Below are positions 36,342 through 45,735 of a stretch of DNA of 64,000 nucleotides, piece after piece. The DNA lies in contig NZ_CP146609.1 of assembly GCF_037094465.1 (NCBI RefSeq), positions 2,599,501 to 2,663,500 of the forward strand. The letters are read 5' to 3'. How positions within the stretch are numbered: position 1 is the stretch's first letter; every line of letters begins with the position of its first letter. A model generated the notes under the pieces. That model did no database searches and had not been told where the DNA came from. It saw only the letters and a list, made by a program, of their open reading frames with translations. Position numbers and translations under genes: made by a program. This DNA comes from Pseudodesulfovibrio sp. 5S69. GTDB lineage: Bacteria; Desulfobacterota; Desulfovibrionia; Desulfovibrionales; Desulfovibrionaceae.

Positions 36342-37137
36342 GATTGATCTCCCACAGGGCCAGGAGCCGCTTCAGCAGGGCTTCGACCTCGTTCAGGGGC
36401 AGGGAATTGGGGCCGTCGCACAGCGCCTTGTCCGGGTTGGGATGGACTTCCATGAACACGCCGTCCGCGCCCGCGGCCACGGCGGCCGAGGCCAGGACCG
36501 GCACGTATTCGCGCTGTCCCCCCGACGCGCCGCCCAATCCGCCGGGCAGTTGCACCGAGTGGGTGGCGTCCATGATCACCGGGACGCCGAAGGCCCGCAT
36601 CTGGGGAATGGAGCGCATGTCCACCACCAGGTTGTTGTAGCCGTAAGTGGAGCCGCGCTCGGTCAGCCAGACCTGGTCATTGCCCGCCGCGCGGAGCTTG
36701 TCGACCACGTTCTTCATGTCCCAGGGGGCCAGGAACTGCCCCTTCTTGACGTTGACCACCCTACCCGTTTCGGCGGCGGCCACCAGCAGGTCCGTCTGGC
36801 GGCAGAGGAAGGCCGGAATCTGCAGGACGTCCGCCACTTCGGCCACGGGTGCGGCCTGCTCGGGGTGGTGGATGTCCGTGACCACGGGCAGGCCCGTAGT
36901 CCGCTTGACCTCGGCCAGGATCTTGAGCCCCTCTTCCAGTCCCGGCCCACGAAAACTGGTCAGCGAGGTCCGGTTGGCCTTGTCGAAAGAGCTCTTGTAG
37001 ATGAGGGGGATGTCCAGTTTGGCGGCCAGTCCGGCGAGCACACCGGCGGTCTGAAGCGCGATCTCCCTTGTCTCAATGGCACAGGGTCCGGCCAGAATGA
37101 ACGGGCCGGACCGGCTGGCGGTATACAGGTCTGCCAT
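36334..37137 (-). CDS. kdsA: 3-deoxy-8-phosphooctulonate synthase
   Basis: This 267-residue enzyme joins arabinose-5-phosphate and phosphoenolpyruvate to Kdo-8-phosphate. Motifs include [69 protein letters not shown] and [14 protein letters not shown]. It lacks the metal-site Cys in the first motif position I can judge only roughly, so metal dependence is not called. Three bases separate it from pyrG, and it overlaps kdsC. Confidence 0.95.
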   Translation of the reverse strand: MADLYTASRSGPFILAGPCAIETREIALQTAGVLAGLAAKLDIPLIYKSSFDKANRTSLTSFRGPGLEEGLKILAEVKRTTGLPVVTDIHHPEQAAPVAEVADVLQIPAFLCRQTDLLVAAAETGRVVNVKKGQFLAPWDMKNVVDKLRAAGNDQVWLTERGSTYGYNNLVVDMRSIPQMRAFGVPVIMDATHSVQLPGGLGGASGGQREYVPVLASAAVAAGADGVFMEVHPNPDKALCDGPNSLPLNEVEALLKRLLALWEINRG

Positions 37138-37140
37138 AGG

Positions 37141-38781
<1,641 letters not shown>

Positions 38782-38951
38782 TCAGAAAGCCCCTTGGTTA
38801 TGCTTGAATTATAAGGATATATTATGACCGATCTCTTCTTTCGGCCATGTTGACTGTCGTGCGTCGGACACGTATGTTCCTGCCCAGCACGTCGCTGCTT
38901 CGCAAATTTTGCAGGGTACTGCGACAAAGTCAATATGAAGAGGAGATTTTC

Positions 38952-39767
38952 ATGGCCCGCGTCAATGCACTCGTCATCACCGGATACGGCACCAACTGCG
39001 AGAAGGAATCCGCCTACGCCCTGCAGGAAGCTGGTGCGGATAATGCCGATATCGTTTACTTTTCCGATCTCGCAGCGGGCCATGTCCGCATGGACGACTA
39101 CAACTACCTGCTCTGCCCGGGCGGATTTCTCGACGGCGACGACCTGGGTGCGGCCCAGGCGGCGGCCCTGCGCTGGCGGTGGTCGAACGACGCGGACGGC
39201 AAGCCCGTCCTGGATCAGTTGAAGGGTTTCTTCGACAAGGGCGGCATCATCCTCGGCATCTGCAACGGCTTTCAACTGCTCTGCAAACTCGGCCTGCTCC
39301 CGGGCATCGGCGGCCGCTACTTCGAACGCCAGGTCTCCCTGTCCTACAACGACTCCGGCCGGTTCGAGGACCGCTGGGTGCGGCTCAAGACCAACCCGGC
39401 CTCGCCCTGCGTGTTCACCAAGGGCATCGAGTATCTCGACGTGCCCATCCGCCACGGCGAGGGCAAGATCATCCCCATGGACGACGCCACGTTCCAGGCG
39501 TTGCAGGACGAAAATCTCATCGCGGTCCAGTACGTCCACCCCGAGACCAACGAGGTGACCCTGGAATACCCGTTCAATCCCAACGGCTCTCCGCTGGGCA
39601 TCGCCGGGCTGACCGACCCCACCGGCCGCATCCTGGGCCTCATGCCCCACCCCGAGGCGTACAACCACAAGACCAACCACCCGTCCTGGACGCGCGGCAC
39701 CGATCCGGCCATCCCGCTCGGCCTGACCATGCTCGAAGCCGGGGTGCGCTACCTTAAAGAGAGGTAG
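38952..39767 (+). CDS. purQ: Phosphoribosylformylglycinamidine synthase subunit PurQ
   Basis: This 271-residue class I glutaminase starts MARVNALVITGYGTNCEKESAYAL. It has the nucleophile Cys in GIILGICNGFQLLCKLGLLPG and the closing catalytic His/Glu in GLMPHPEAYNHKTNH. It feeds ammonia to PurL in purine synthesis. GAAGAGGAG precedes the ATG; the upstream in-frame extension lacks homology. It is transcribed divergently from pyrG over a 173-base gap, so two glutamine amidotransferases of nucleotide synthesis share one control region. Confidence 0.93.
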   Translation: MARVNALVITGYGTNCEKESAYALQEAGADNADIVYFSDLAAGHVRMDDYNYLLCPGGFLDGDDLGAAQAAALRWRWSNDADGKPVLDQLKGFFDKGGIILGICNGFQLLCKLGLLPGIGGRYFERQVSLSYNDSGRFEDRWVRLKTNPASPCVFTKGIEYLDVPIRHGEGKIIPMDDATFQALQDENLIAVQYVHPETNEVTLEYPFNPNGSPLGIAGLTDPTGRILGLMPHPEAYNHKTNHPSWTRGTDPAIPLGLTMLEAGVRYLKER

Positions 39768-39775
39768 CCCCGGCC

Positions 39776-40264
39776 ATGGCCGTACCCTCTGCGCCCCAAC
39801 CGCCTGCCGGGACCACCTGGCGCGACCTCATGGACGTGGCCTTCGGCGAGGCGTGCAAGGCCGCCCAGGCGGGCGAGGCCCCCATCGGCGCGGCCCTGTT
39901 CACGCCCACGGGCACCCTGCTCGCCGCGGCGCACAACCGGCCCATCGCCAGCCACGATCCCACCGGGCACGCGGAGATTCTCTGCCTGCGCGAGGCGGCC
40001 CGCGTGCTGGGCAACTACCGCCTGCCGGACACTATCATGGCCGTAACCCTGGAGCCGTGTCTGATGTGCACGGGCGCGCTTATCCACGCCCGGGTGGCCG
40101 GGGTGGTTTTCGCGGCCCGGGACGAACGCGCCGGGGCCCTTGTCTCCAATATGCAGGGCTGCTCCCTGCCGTTTGCCAACCATCGGCTGTGGACCATGGA
40201 GGGCGTCATGGGAACCGAGTGCTCCGCCCTGCTCAAACGATTTTTCCTGGAGCGGAGAAAATAG
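39776..40264 (+). CDS. tadA: tRNA-specific adenosine deaminase
   Basis: This 162-residue zinc deaminase converts A34 to inosine in tRNA-Arg(ACG). Seen: the catalytic HAE in DPTGHAEILCLREAA and the zinc PCxxC in LEPCLMCTGALIHARV. AAQAGEAPIGAAL is the usual N-terminal strand. It follows purQ by 8 bases and is probably co-transcribed with it. Confidence 0.94.
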   Translation: MAVPSAPQPPAGTTWRDLMDVAFGEACKAAQAGEAPIGAALFTPTGTLLAAAHNRPIASHDPTGHAEILCLREAARVLGNYRLPDTIMAVTLEPCLMCTGALIHARVAGVVFAARDERAGALVSNMQGCSLPFANHRLWTMEGVMGTECSALLKRFFLERRK

Positions 40265-40340
40265 GCCGTCCCTCTTTACAACGGGATAATCCGCCTTATT
40301 TTCTCCTATTCAGACCTATATATCTATTCAGGAGAGACAT

Positions 40341-40727
40341 ATGATCATCGCACTGCCCACCCGCGACGGCCTTATCGACGACCATTTCGGCCACTGCGAC
40401 CACTATACGCTCGTGACCGTGCAGGACAACCGGATCGCCTTCAGCGAACGCATGGATTCCCCCCAGGGATGCGGCTGCAAGTCCGACATCGCCCCCATTC
40501 TGGCCGAGCGTGGCGTCAAGGTCATGCTCGCCGGCAACATGGGCGAAGGCGCGCTGAACATCCTCAGAAAGGCAGGCATCGAAGTGGTCCGCGGCTGCTC
40601 CGGGCCCATCGAGGACGTTCTCGATAAATGGCTGTCCGGCGAACTCAAGGACAACCGGATCACCTGCGACCACCACGACTGCGACCACCACGACGAACCC
40701 GTCCTGAGCAAACTCAAGCCGCTCTAG
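40341..40727 (+). CDS. NifX/NifB-type dinitrogenase cofactor-like protein
   Basis: This 128-residue protein has the Nitro_FeMo-Co fold: MIIALPTRDGLIDDHFGHCDHYTLV, then a CGCKSDIAPILAERGVKVMLAGNMGEGALNILRKAGIEVVRGCSG core. Such proteins bind iron-molybdenum or other Fe-S clusters. The tail has a Cys/His-rich stretch with two CDHHD repeats, an extra likely metal site. No nitrogenase gene is in the window, so a nitrogen-fixation role cannot be assumed. Confidence 0.88.
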   Translation: MIIALPTRDGLIDDHFGHCDHYTLVTVQDNRIAFSERMDSPQGCGCKSDIAPILAERGVKVMLAGNMGEGALNILRKAGIEVVRGCSGPIEDVLDKWLSGELKDNRITCDHHDCDHHDEPVLSKLKPL

Positions 40728-40750
40728 GCCGCGAAAGCTTCATCGACGCA

Positions 40751-40785
40751 AAAAGCCCCCGAACGATCACGGTCGGGGGCCTTTT
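40751..40785. terminator. Terminator between NifX-like gene and lipoprotein gene
   Basis: Stem GCCCCCGA/TCGGGGGC (40755-40762 with 40773-40780) has A-run on one side and TTTT on the other, serving the two converging genes. Confidence 0.85.
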
Positions 40786-40796
40786 GCTGTCCGATC

Positions 40797-41438
40797 CTAC
40801 CGGGCCAGCGTTTTGAGCGCGGCCCAGGCGTCCACGGCCGTTTCGCGGACCGTAAAGTACAGATGCCAGAACGTCGCCGTCTCGTTTCGCTCTTTGTCGT
40901 CGCTCACCGTATCGGTCCGAATGAATTGAAAATACTTATGAACCAGGATGGCCCCCTTGGTCGACGTGTTACAATCCACGCCCCAGCATCGGCTCGAGCC
41001 TCGCGGGTCCGGCGGACTGAGAAACGACTCCAGCCCATCCAGGGGAATGACGGCTTCGGTGTTCTCCCGGTAGTCCGTGCCCGGCCCCCACGGGTATTGG
41101 TAATATTGGCTGATGCGCAACCTGTTCCCGCTTGGATCAAACGCAGCGTTCTTGACGACGATGCGCACCTCGGACGGAAACAGCAGCCCCTTCTCCAACC
41201 AAACGCCCCCCGATCGGGACATGGCCGCGAGCAGCACGGTCGCCGGTCCCCGGCCGGCCAGGACCGCCGCTGGATCGAGCCTGGCCAATTCCGCATAACG
41301 GGCTTCACGCTGCGCGTCGATTTCGCGAACGGCGGGCCCGCACCCGGTTATTGCCACGATTGCGGACAGCATGGCAAAGAGCGCGGCAAAAAAGGAGATG
41401 ACCCCAAGACGTGTCGCATGCGGTATCACCTGTCGCAT
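40797..41438 (-). CDS. Predicted lipoprotein of unknown function
   Basis: This 213-residue protein starting MRQVIPHATRLGVISFFAALFAMLSAIVAITGCGP has a lipoprotein signal (lipobox ITGC, about residue 33). The mature part has charged EIDAQREARYAELARLDPAA, then a beta-rich region with YYQYPWGPGTDYRENTEAVIPL and a late YFTVRETAVDAWAALK. I do not recognise a family. The frame is open for 47 codons more upstream, but the chosen Met gives the signal peptide. It faces the NifX-like gene across a terminator. Confidence 0.75.
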   Translation of the reverse strand: MRQVIPHATRLGVISFFAALFAMLSAIVAITGCGPAVREIDAQREARYAELARLDPAAVLAGRGPATVLLAAMSRSGGVWLEKGLLFPSEVRIVVKNAAFDPSGNRLRISQYYQYPWGPGTDYRENTEAVIPLDGLESFLSPPDPRGSSRCWGVDCNTSTKGAILVHKYFQFIRTDTVSDDKERNETATFWHLYFTVRETAVDAWAALKTLAR

Positions 41439-41572
41439 ATGTTCCCACTGCACGCCTCGCAGGAAATTAACAACGACGAAGCGGAATCGTCGACCCCATC
41501 GACGAGAAGTCCTCTCCCCCCTTCCGTTCGCACCGGGGAAGCTTCCCCCCGTCGTTAAAGTCCAAAAGGTAC

Positions 41573-41601
41573 TTGCCACTTGGCGCGAGTCTGTTTATAT
41601 A
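41573..41601 (+). promoter_or_regulatory. Promoter of tRNA-Ser
   Basis: TTGCCA (41573-41578) and TATATA (41596-41601) lie exactly 17 bases apart, 30 bases before the tRNA 5' end. Confidence 0.7.
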
Positions 41602-41630
41602 CCCACTTCACATTGGCGATAGCCATCCAA

Positions 41631-41726
41631 GGAGAGGTAGCGAAGTCCGGCCGTAACGCGCTCGACTCGAAATCGAGTTACGGGTTAATAGCCCGTACGT
41701 GGGTTCGAATCCCACCCTCTCCGCCA
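41631..41726 (+). tRNA. tRNA-Ser, anticodon CGA
   Basis: The gene runs from GGAGAGG to CCTCTCC-G-CCA, with the CCA encoded. The anticodon arm CTCGA-CTCGAAA-TCGAG places the anticodon CGA at 41668-41670 (codon UCG). The long variable arm (TTACGGGTTAATAGCCCGTA, with a CGGG/CCCG stem) is that of a class II tRNA, and the T-arm GTGGG-TTCGAAT-CCCAC is canonical. Its 3' end borders a broken integrase, marking it as the attachment site of an integrative element. Confidence 0.96.
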
Positions 41727-41762
41727 AATTTCCCTCCAAGAACGTCTCAGGAGACCCAGAAA

Positions 41763-41786
41763 GCCCCGTGAATACGGGGTTTTTTG
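41763..41786 (+). terminator. Terminator downstream of tRNA-Ser
   Basis: Stem CCCCGT/ACGGGG (41764-41769 with 41774-41779) is followed by seven T residues. It lies inside the element side of the junction. Confidence 0.8.
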
Positions 41787-41829
41787 TTGGTTTTGCCGTC
41801 TCGCCGTCTGATAGGGTCCATTGACATCC

Positions 41830-41900
41830 GGGGGCAACTGGGGGCAATAATGGGGGCAACTGGTACAAGGTTGCCCCCAGATACGGAAGGAGTTGCCCCC
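41830..41900. repeat. Cluster of GGGGGCAA/TTGCCCCC boxes, likely integrase arm sites
   Basis: Three direct GGGGGCAA boxes (41830, 41840, 41852) are followed by two inverted TTGCCCCC boxes (41871, 41893), the last touching the integrase ATG. Similar boxes recur near the right end of the element at 44624 and 44636. Clustered short repeats at both ends of an element are typical of arm-type integrase binding sites; here they may also repress the integrase gene. Confidence 0.6.
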
Positions 41901-43117
41901 ATGCCCTTAACCGATGTTACCTGCCGGACGGCCTAACCCCAGGATAAAATCTACCGTCTTTTCGATGAGAAAGGACTGTATCTGGAAGTCTCCTCCCGTG
42001 GGGGCAAGTGGTGGCGGCTGAAGTATCGTTTTGGGGGCAAGGAGAAGCGTCTGTCCCTGGGCACCTATCCGGACGTGAGCCTGTCCGAGGCCAGGGACAA
42101 GCGGCGGGACTTCCGCAAGATGCTGGACGGTGGCCAAGACCCCTCTCAGGCCAGGAAAAAAAGGCCTTGGAACGTGCCGAGAGTGAAACCTTCCAGTCCA
42201 TCGCCCTGGAGTGGTACGACCGTTTCAAGCACACCCTGTCCAAGTCCTACAGGATATCCGTGCTTCATCGCCTTGAAAAGGACGTGTTCCCCTGGCTGGG
42301 GCATCGGGCGATCAACGAATTGACCCCGCCGGAAATCCTCGCGTGTATCCGCCGCATAGAAGCCCGTGGGGCAGCGGAGACGGCCCGGCGGCAAATGCAG
42401 AAGGTGGGCCAAATTATGCGCTATGCCGTCGCTACGGGCCGGGCTGAGCGCGACCCGACAAGAGACCTGCAAGGCAGCATCCCGCCTCCGGAGAAGAGCC
42501 ATTTCACGGCGGTTACCGACGTGCGCCAGGTTGGTGCCCTGTTGAACGCCATTGACAGCTATCATGGCCAGCACGTGACCCGCTGCGCCCTGCGCCTTGC
42601 CCCCCTGCTCTTCGTCCGTCCTGGCGAACTCCGCAAGGCGGAATGGGTCGAATTTGAGCTCGACGACAAGACACCCACTTGGCGGATTCCTGCGGAGAAG
42701 ATGAAGATGCGCCGTCCTCATTTCGTTCCCCTCTCACGTCAGGCCATGGACATTCTCGCGGACCTCTACCCCCTGACCGGATTGGGCCAGTATCTTTTCC
42801 CAGGCAATCGTGGTGAAAAGCCCATTTCGGCAAACACGTTGAATGCGGCCCTACGCTACCTCGGAATCAGCCGGGACCAAATGACAACCCATGGATTCCG
42901 CGCCATGGCCTCGACGCTGTTAAATGAAACCGGCTGGTCTCTGGACGTTATCGAGGCACAACTGGCCCATGCGCCGAGAAATGCGATCCGCGCCGCCTAC
43001 AACCGAAGCCAATACCTGCCCCAGCGCCGCGAAATGATGCAGTCCTGGGCCGACTTCCTGGACAGACTAAAAAATGTTGCAGAGGGCAAGGTGGTGCCGC
43101 TGTTCAAGCAAGCATAA
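41901..43117 (+). pseudogene. Tyrosine recombinase/integrase, broken by a stop and a frameshift
   Basis: The product resembles phage-type tRNA integrases: MPLTDVTCRTA, then an in-frame TAA (41934-41936, where Lys AAA is expected). It continues with the arm-binding domain IYRLFDEKGLYLEV and KWWRLKYRFGGKEKRLSLG up to ARKK. There the frame moves at a seven-A run (42156-42162); eight A would restore KKKALERAESETFQ. The catalytic domain is intact: Arg in LFVRPGELRKAEW, HGFR, LAHAPRNAIR and the Tyr in AAYNRSQY. It likely inserted the element at tRNA-Ser and is now inactive, unless the two lesions are sequencing errors. Confidence 0.88.
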
Positions 43118-43208
43118 CACCCGGATCGGGCAATGAAATAAAACGGCCCTGTCGGGGTGATGCAACCACTCCGCAGAGCCTAACCACCCCGTACATAGGA
43201 GGTACGAA

Positions 43209-43301
43209 ATGGCTCAAGAAAAAGTAGTTGAATCAACGCGAGGGCAATCTGCTCTTCAGTGTATCTTGACTTCTTCACGACGAAATCCTCCTACTTTCTG
43301 A
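43209..43301 (+). pseudogene. Truncated 30-codon frame with a strong ribosome site
   Basis: TAGGAGGTACGAAATG gives an excellent start for MAQEKVVEST, after which the frame soon enters IS3-derived sequence and stops at 43299-43301. The 5' end of a gene was probably cut by an IS insertion and deletion, leaving its start intact. Confidence 0.4.
43234..43278 (-). mobile_element. Fragment of IS3-family OrfA
   Basis: On the minus strand a GTG start at 43278, preceded by AGGAGG, encodes VKKSRYTEEQIALAL, the N-terminus of an IS3/IS407-type OrfA helix-turn-helix. The match stops abruptly near 43234. It is a different IS subtype from the fragment at 44.2-44.45 kb. Confidence 0.6.
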
Positions 43302-43386
43302 TAGTCGATTTCGCCGGAAAACTCACATTCTGTTTGGGCCAAGATTCGGGGAGAACGTCAAGACATATCAGTGTCAACGTTAACCA

Positions 43387-44148
43387 TCACATGAAGTCTT
43401 TCCTTTTAAGCCGATTAATGATTCTCCCAATAGTTGCTTTCTTAAAACGATTGACTAATTCTAACATTAAAGAGGAAGTGTCGACCCATACAAATTCTGC
43501 CAACTGACTATACCTTTGAGGGTGAACACAATTAAATGGCATTAATGGAATTTCAAAACCAGGACGATCAACTTTATTCTCATTGTAAAAAATAAAGGCA
43601 TTTTGAGCATAAAAGTAAGACACTTTGGGGTTGTTCCAAAACTTACCTCTCAAACAATCTAAAACTTCAAAACCATTTTTACGAAACAAGTCAATCCAAT
43701 ACGAATGCCATTGCTCATTTATGTGGTGTGTACCACCTTGATATGGGATAGCGCCAGAAAATAAGACGACATCTGACATATTCGTCAAAGACTTAACAAG
43801 AGATTCAGCTTCTGATTCATTTAAGTGCTCAGCAACTTCCAAAGACATCGCTATATCAAACTTTTTATCTATCTCAAGTTGACTAATCTCCTTCAAATCT
43901 AAAGAAGAAAAGCACTCGCTAGGAATAAGCAGCCTCGACTGGTCAACCCAAGAGCCATCTATTCCTTTGATCTCTTTTGCCCCCAATTGCCTAAACACAC
44001 TTAGCCATGTGCCAAGTCCGCAGCCAACATCAATAATTGACTCAGGTTTTATGATTTCAAATATGTATGGCACCATCTGTTGGGCAGACTGTAGTGAAGT
44101 ATTCACTTGGGCGTCATAAAATGACCCATTATACTCTTTATCCATCAC
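43387..44148 (-). CDS. Class I SAM-dependent methyltransferase, AT-rich cargo gene
   Basis: This 253-residue protein has SAM motif I SIIDVGCGLGTWLSVFRQLGAKEIKGIDG (from about residue 37), then FDIAMSLEVAEHLNESEAESLVKSL and SGAIPYQGGTHHINEQWHSYWIDLFRKNGF, as in methyltransferases of surface-glycan and O-antigen loci. GGAGG precedes the start (GTG at 44148 or ATG at 44145). Codon use is strongly AT-biased against a GC-rich genome, showing recent gain. It lies between two IS3 fragments. The acceptor is unknown; a sugar or small molecule is the usual choice. Confidence 0.82.
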   Translation of the reverse strand: MMDKEYNGSFYDAQVNTSLQSAQQMVPYIFEIIKPESIIDVGCGLGTWLSVFRQLGAKEIKGIDGSWVDQSRLLIPSECFSSLDLKEISQLEIDKKFDIAMSLEVAEHLNESEAESLVKSLTNMSDVVLFSGAIPYQGGTHHINEQWHSYWIDLFRKNGFEVLDCLRGKFWNNPKVSYFYAQNAFIFYNENKVDRPGFEIPLMPFNCVHPQRYSQLAEFVWVDTSSLMLELVNRFKKATIGRIINRLKRKDFM

Positions 44149-44169
44149 AATAATCCTCCATTCATATAA

Positions 44170-44452
44170 AATGACACCATTGGCTGACCTGCCCTATTCG
44201 TTGTACCACCTGCAATGTAAGTGCTCTCCCATTGCTTGCAGCTTCCACTCTCCCCCCCCCCCAGGGGAAGAGAGGCTTCGGGCGCAGGCGGTTTGTATCC
44301 CAGAGCGCTATGAGGTCTGAAGGTGTTGTATCCCAACGCCACTCTTCAATCAAGTAGCGAGCTTCCCTGAGCATTGTGAAGATTTCACCATTGAGAAGCT
44401 CATCGCGCAGCTTGGCAATGATCTGTTCCGGCGTGTGCTTTCGGATGCCCAT
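44170..44452 (-). mobile_element. Internally deleted IS3-family transposase remnant
   Basis: On the minus strand an ATG at 44452 opens MGIRKHTPEQIIAKLRDE, the start of an IS3 OrfA. It is fused directly to LLNGEIFTMLREARYLIEEWR, which belongs near the end of OrfB. A one-base shift later, the second frame reads GYNTFRPHSALGYKPPAPEAS, the hallmark OrfB tail. So nearly the whole transposase between these ends is gone. An 11-C run lies at 44252-44262. Outer limits are approximate; I could not define the terminal repeats. Confidence 0.75.
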
Positions 44453-44463
44453 AAAAAAACCTC

Positions 44464-44601
44464 CTACAGCCCACATACCCCAAACATTAAGGGGCTGACA
44501 TAGATAACTATCTCCATGAACCAGCGTTCGTCATATTCTGTCCAGGACATGGGGTGACAGTAGCAGGACCCGCATTTCGTGGCAATGGAGTGGTAGATCA
44601 C
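44464..44601 (-). CDS. Short orphan frame, Cys-rich, unknown
   Basis: A 45-codon frame from GTG 44601 contains KCGSCYCHPMSWTEYDERWFMEI. The stop codon of another possible minus-strand frame (ending LEEAGVK) overlaps its start, an arrangement usual in phage operons. The end runs into the IS fragment, so it may be truncated. No family is recognised, and it may not be expressed. Confidence 0.3.
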   Translation of the reverse strand: MIYHSIATKCGSCYCHPMSWTEYDERWFMEIVIYVSPLMFGVCGL

Positions 44602-44623
44602 TTCACACCAGCCTCTTCAAGGT

Positions 44624-44643
44624 GGGGGTAACTCTGGGGGCAA
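44624..44643. repeat. Right-end integrase box pair
   Basis: GGGGGTAA (44624-44631) and GGGGGCAA (44636-44643) repeat the box found five times before the integrase. They lie about 60 bases inside the proposed right attachment core, while the left cluster begins about 110 bases inside the left core. Confidence 0.55.
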
Positions 44644-44705
44644 CAAAAAAAATGTGATTTTTTATCTCAATTAATTTTGAATAGATAGATATGAAATCAC
44701 ATGGA

Positions 44706-44714
44706 CACCCTCTC
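44706..44714. other. Candidate right attachment core
   Basis: CACCCTCTC here equals 41713-41721 in the T-stem/acceptor part of tRNA-Ser. The match is only 9 bases, so it could be chance; the position relative to the box pair is what makes it plausible. Confidence 0.35.
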
Positions 44715-44750
44715 AAAAGGGGTCAGCATGATAGCTGGCCCCTTTTCTTT
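44715..44750. terminator. Terminator just outside the element
   Basis: A 9-bp stem with one wobble (44719-44727 with 44734-44742) is flanked by AAAA and TTTT. No gene now ends here. It could be the original tRNA-Ser terminator displaced by integration. The next 120 bases up to 44869 hold a possible promoter region only. Confidence 0.7.
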
Positions 44751-44869
44751 TATCCGGTTTTGGATGGATGTTTCCTGGTCGCCGGGGCGTTTACCATCAT
44801 GACAAAAGCCTTTTTTTTATCTATGGTCTCATAAATTAAACAGAGGTTTGTATCATGCATGGAGGGCAT

Positions 44870-45715
44870 ATGCGTCAAATTGTGCTGTTTATTTTCGTTG
44901 CTGTGGCAGTCCTGAGTTCAAACGGATGCGTTGAAAACATCACGAGCATGCATGACCTCAGTGAAGGCAACAAGGCTCTTTACCTGGAAAACGACCCGGT
45001 AACAGCTCACGAGCATTATCTGAAGGCGGCCAGGGACGGTGATGCGGAATCGCAACACGAACTGGCCAAGATGTACCTGGCCGGCGAAGGAGTGGAAAAG
45101 AATATTGCCGAGTATCGTAAGATAGAAGAACTGGCGGTGGCGCAACAGTACGCTCCTGCGATGCGGACACTCGGCTTCATCCTGGCCACAGGGGTGGAAG
45201 GAGTTCAACCCGATCCCCAAAGAGGCATGGCCCTGCTCAAGGCCGCAGCCGACGCAGGCGACGACGCCGCCCACTACATGCTGGGACAGATCTATTCCCG
45301 CGGGATCTCGGGGGTGCAACGGAATTATCGAATGGCCGCCTACCACTTCGGCCAGGTCGATGGAGACGGCTATCCCGTGACACCTGATATGAAGAATGCC
45401 GCTTCCCTGGAAAGAATGGGCCTGCAACCCTGGCCTGTGTCGGCGCAGGCCGGTACCGGTTCCTACGGCACGCAGACCGCCACCCGCACGGCGGGCGCCA
45501 AATACGACCTGGCTTCCAAGGAGACCAGGAAATACGTTCAGTATGCCTTGAAGAACCTGGGCTATTATTCCCAAAATGTTGACGGAGAGATCGGCAATGG
45601 AAGTATCCAGGCGATCCGGGCCTATCAACGAGATGCCGGATTGAACCCGACGGGCCTTATTGACGAGCAGCTCATCGACTCCCTGCTCGCCGCTCCGGCC
45701 GCCAACAATCAATAG
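44870..45715 (+). CDS. Lipoprotein with Sel1 repeats and peptidoglycan-binding domain
   Basis: The start at ATG 44870 (MRQIVLFIFVAVAVLSSNGC) gives a lipobox SNGC; an in-frame ATG lies 15 bases earlier. Three Sel1/TPR-like repeats follow (DAESQHELAKMYLAGEGVEKN, PAMRTLGFILATG and AAHYMLGQIYSRGISGVQRNY, about residues 60-160). A C-terminal PG_binding_1 domain has LKNLGYYSQNVDGEIGNGS and AIRAYQRDAGLNPTGLID. It probably bridges the outer membrane and peptidoglycan as a scaffold. The next gene, 20 bases on, is another lipoprotein. Confidence 0.85.
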   Translation: MRQIVLFIFVAVAVLSSNGCVENITSMHDLSEGNKALYLENDPVTAHEHYLKAARDGDAESQHELAKMYLAGEGVEKNIAEYRKIEELAVAQQYAPAMRTLGFILATGVEGVQPDPQRGMALLKAAADAGDDAAHYMLGQIYSRGISGVQRNYRMAAYHFGQVDGDGYPVTPDMKNAASLERMGLQPWPVSAQAGTGSYGTQTATRTAGAKYDLASKETRKYVQYALKNLGYYSQNVDGEIGNGSIQAIRAYQRDAGLNPTGLIDEQLIDSLLAAPAANNQ

Positions 45716-45735
45716 GACCGAACAGAGGGGTAACA

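Larger units (their letters stand above)
41713..44714. mobile_element. Decayed integrative element at tRNA-Ser
   Basis: About 3 kb bounded on the left by the tRNA-Ser 3' end and on the right by a 9-base match CACCCTCTC (41713-41721 and 44706-44714). It holds a broken tyrosine integrase, clustered GGGGGCAA boxes at both ends, two IS3-family fragments, an AT-rich methyltransferase and a small orphan frame. The base composition of 43.3-44.15 kb is far more AT-rich than the surroundings. The right boundary rests on a short match and is uncertain. Confidence 0.65.

Noticed and set aside
41821-41900. CRISPR-like short repeats before the integrase
   Set aside because: The boxes are 8 bases, irregularly spaced and in both orientations, so they fit integrase arm sites, not a repeat-spacer array.
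43259-43507. 82-codon plus-strand frame in the island
   Set aside because: It runs antisense through the IS fragment and the end of the methyltransferase gene, with no ribosome site.
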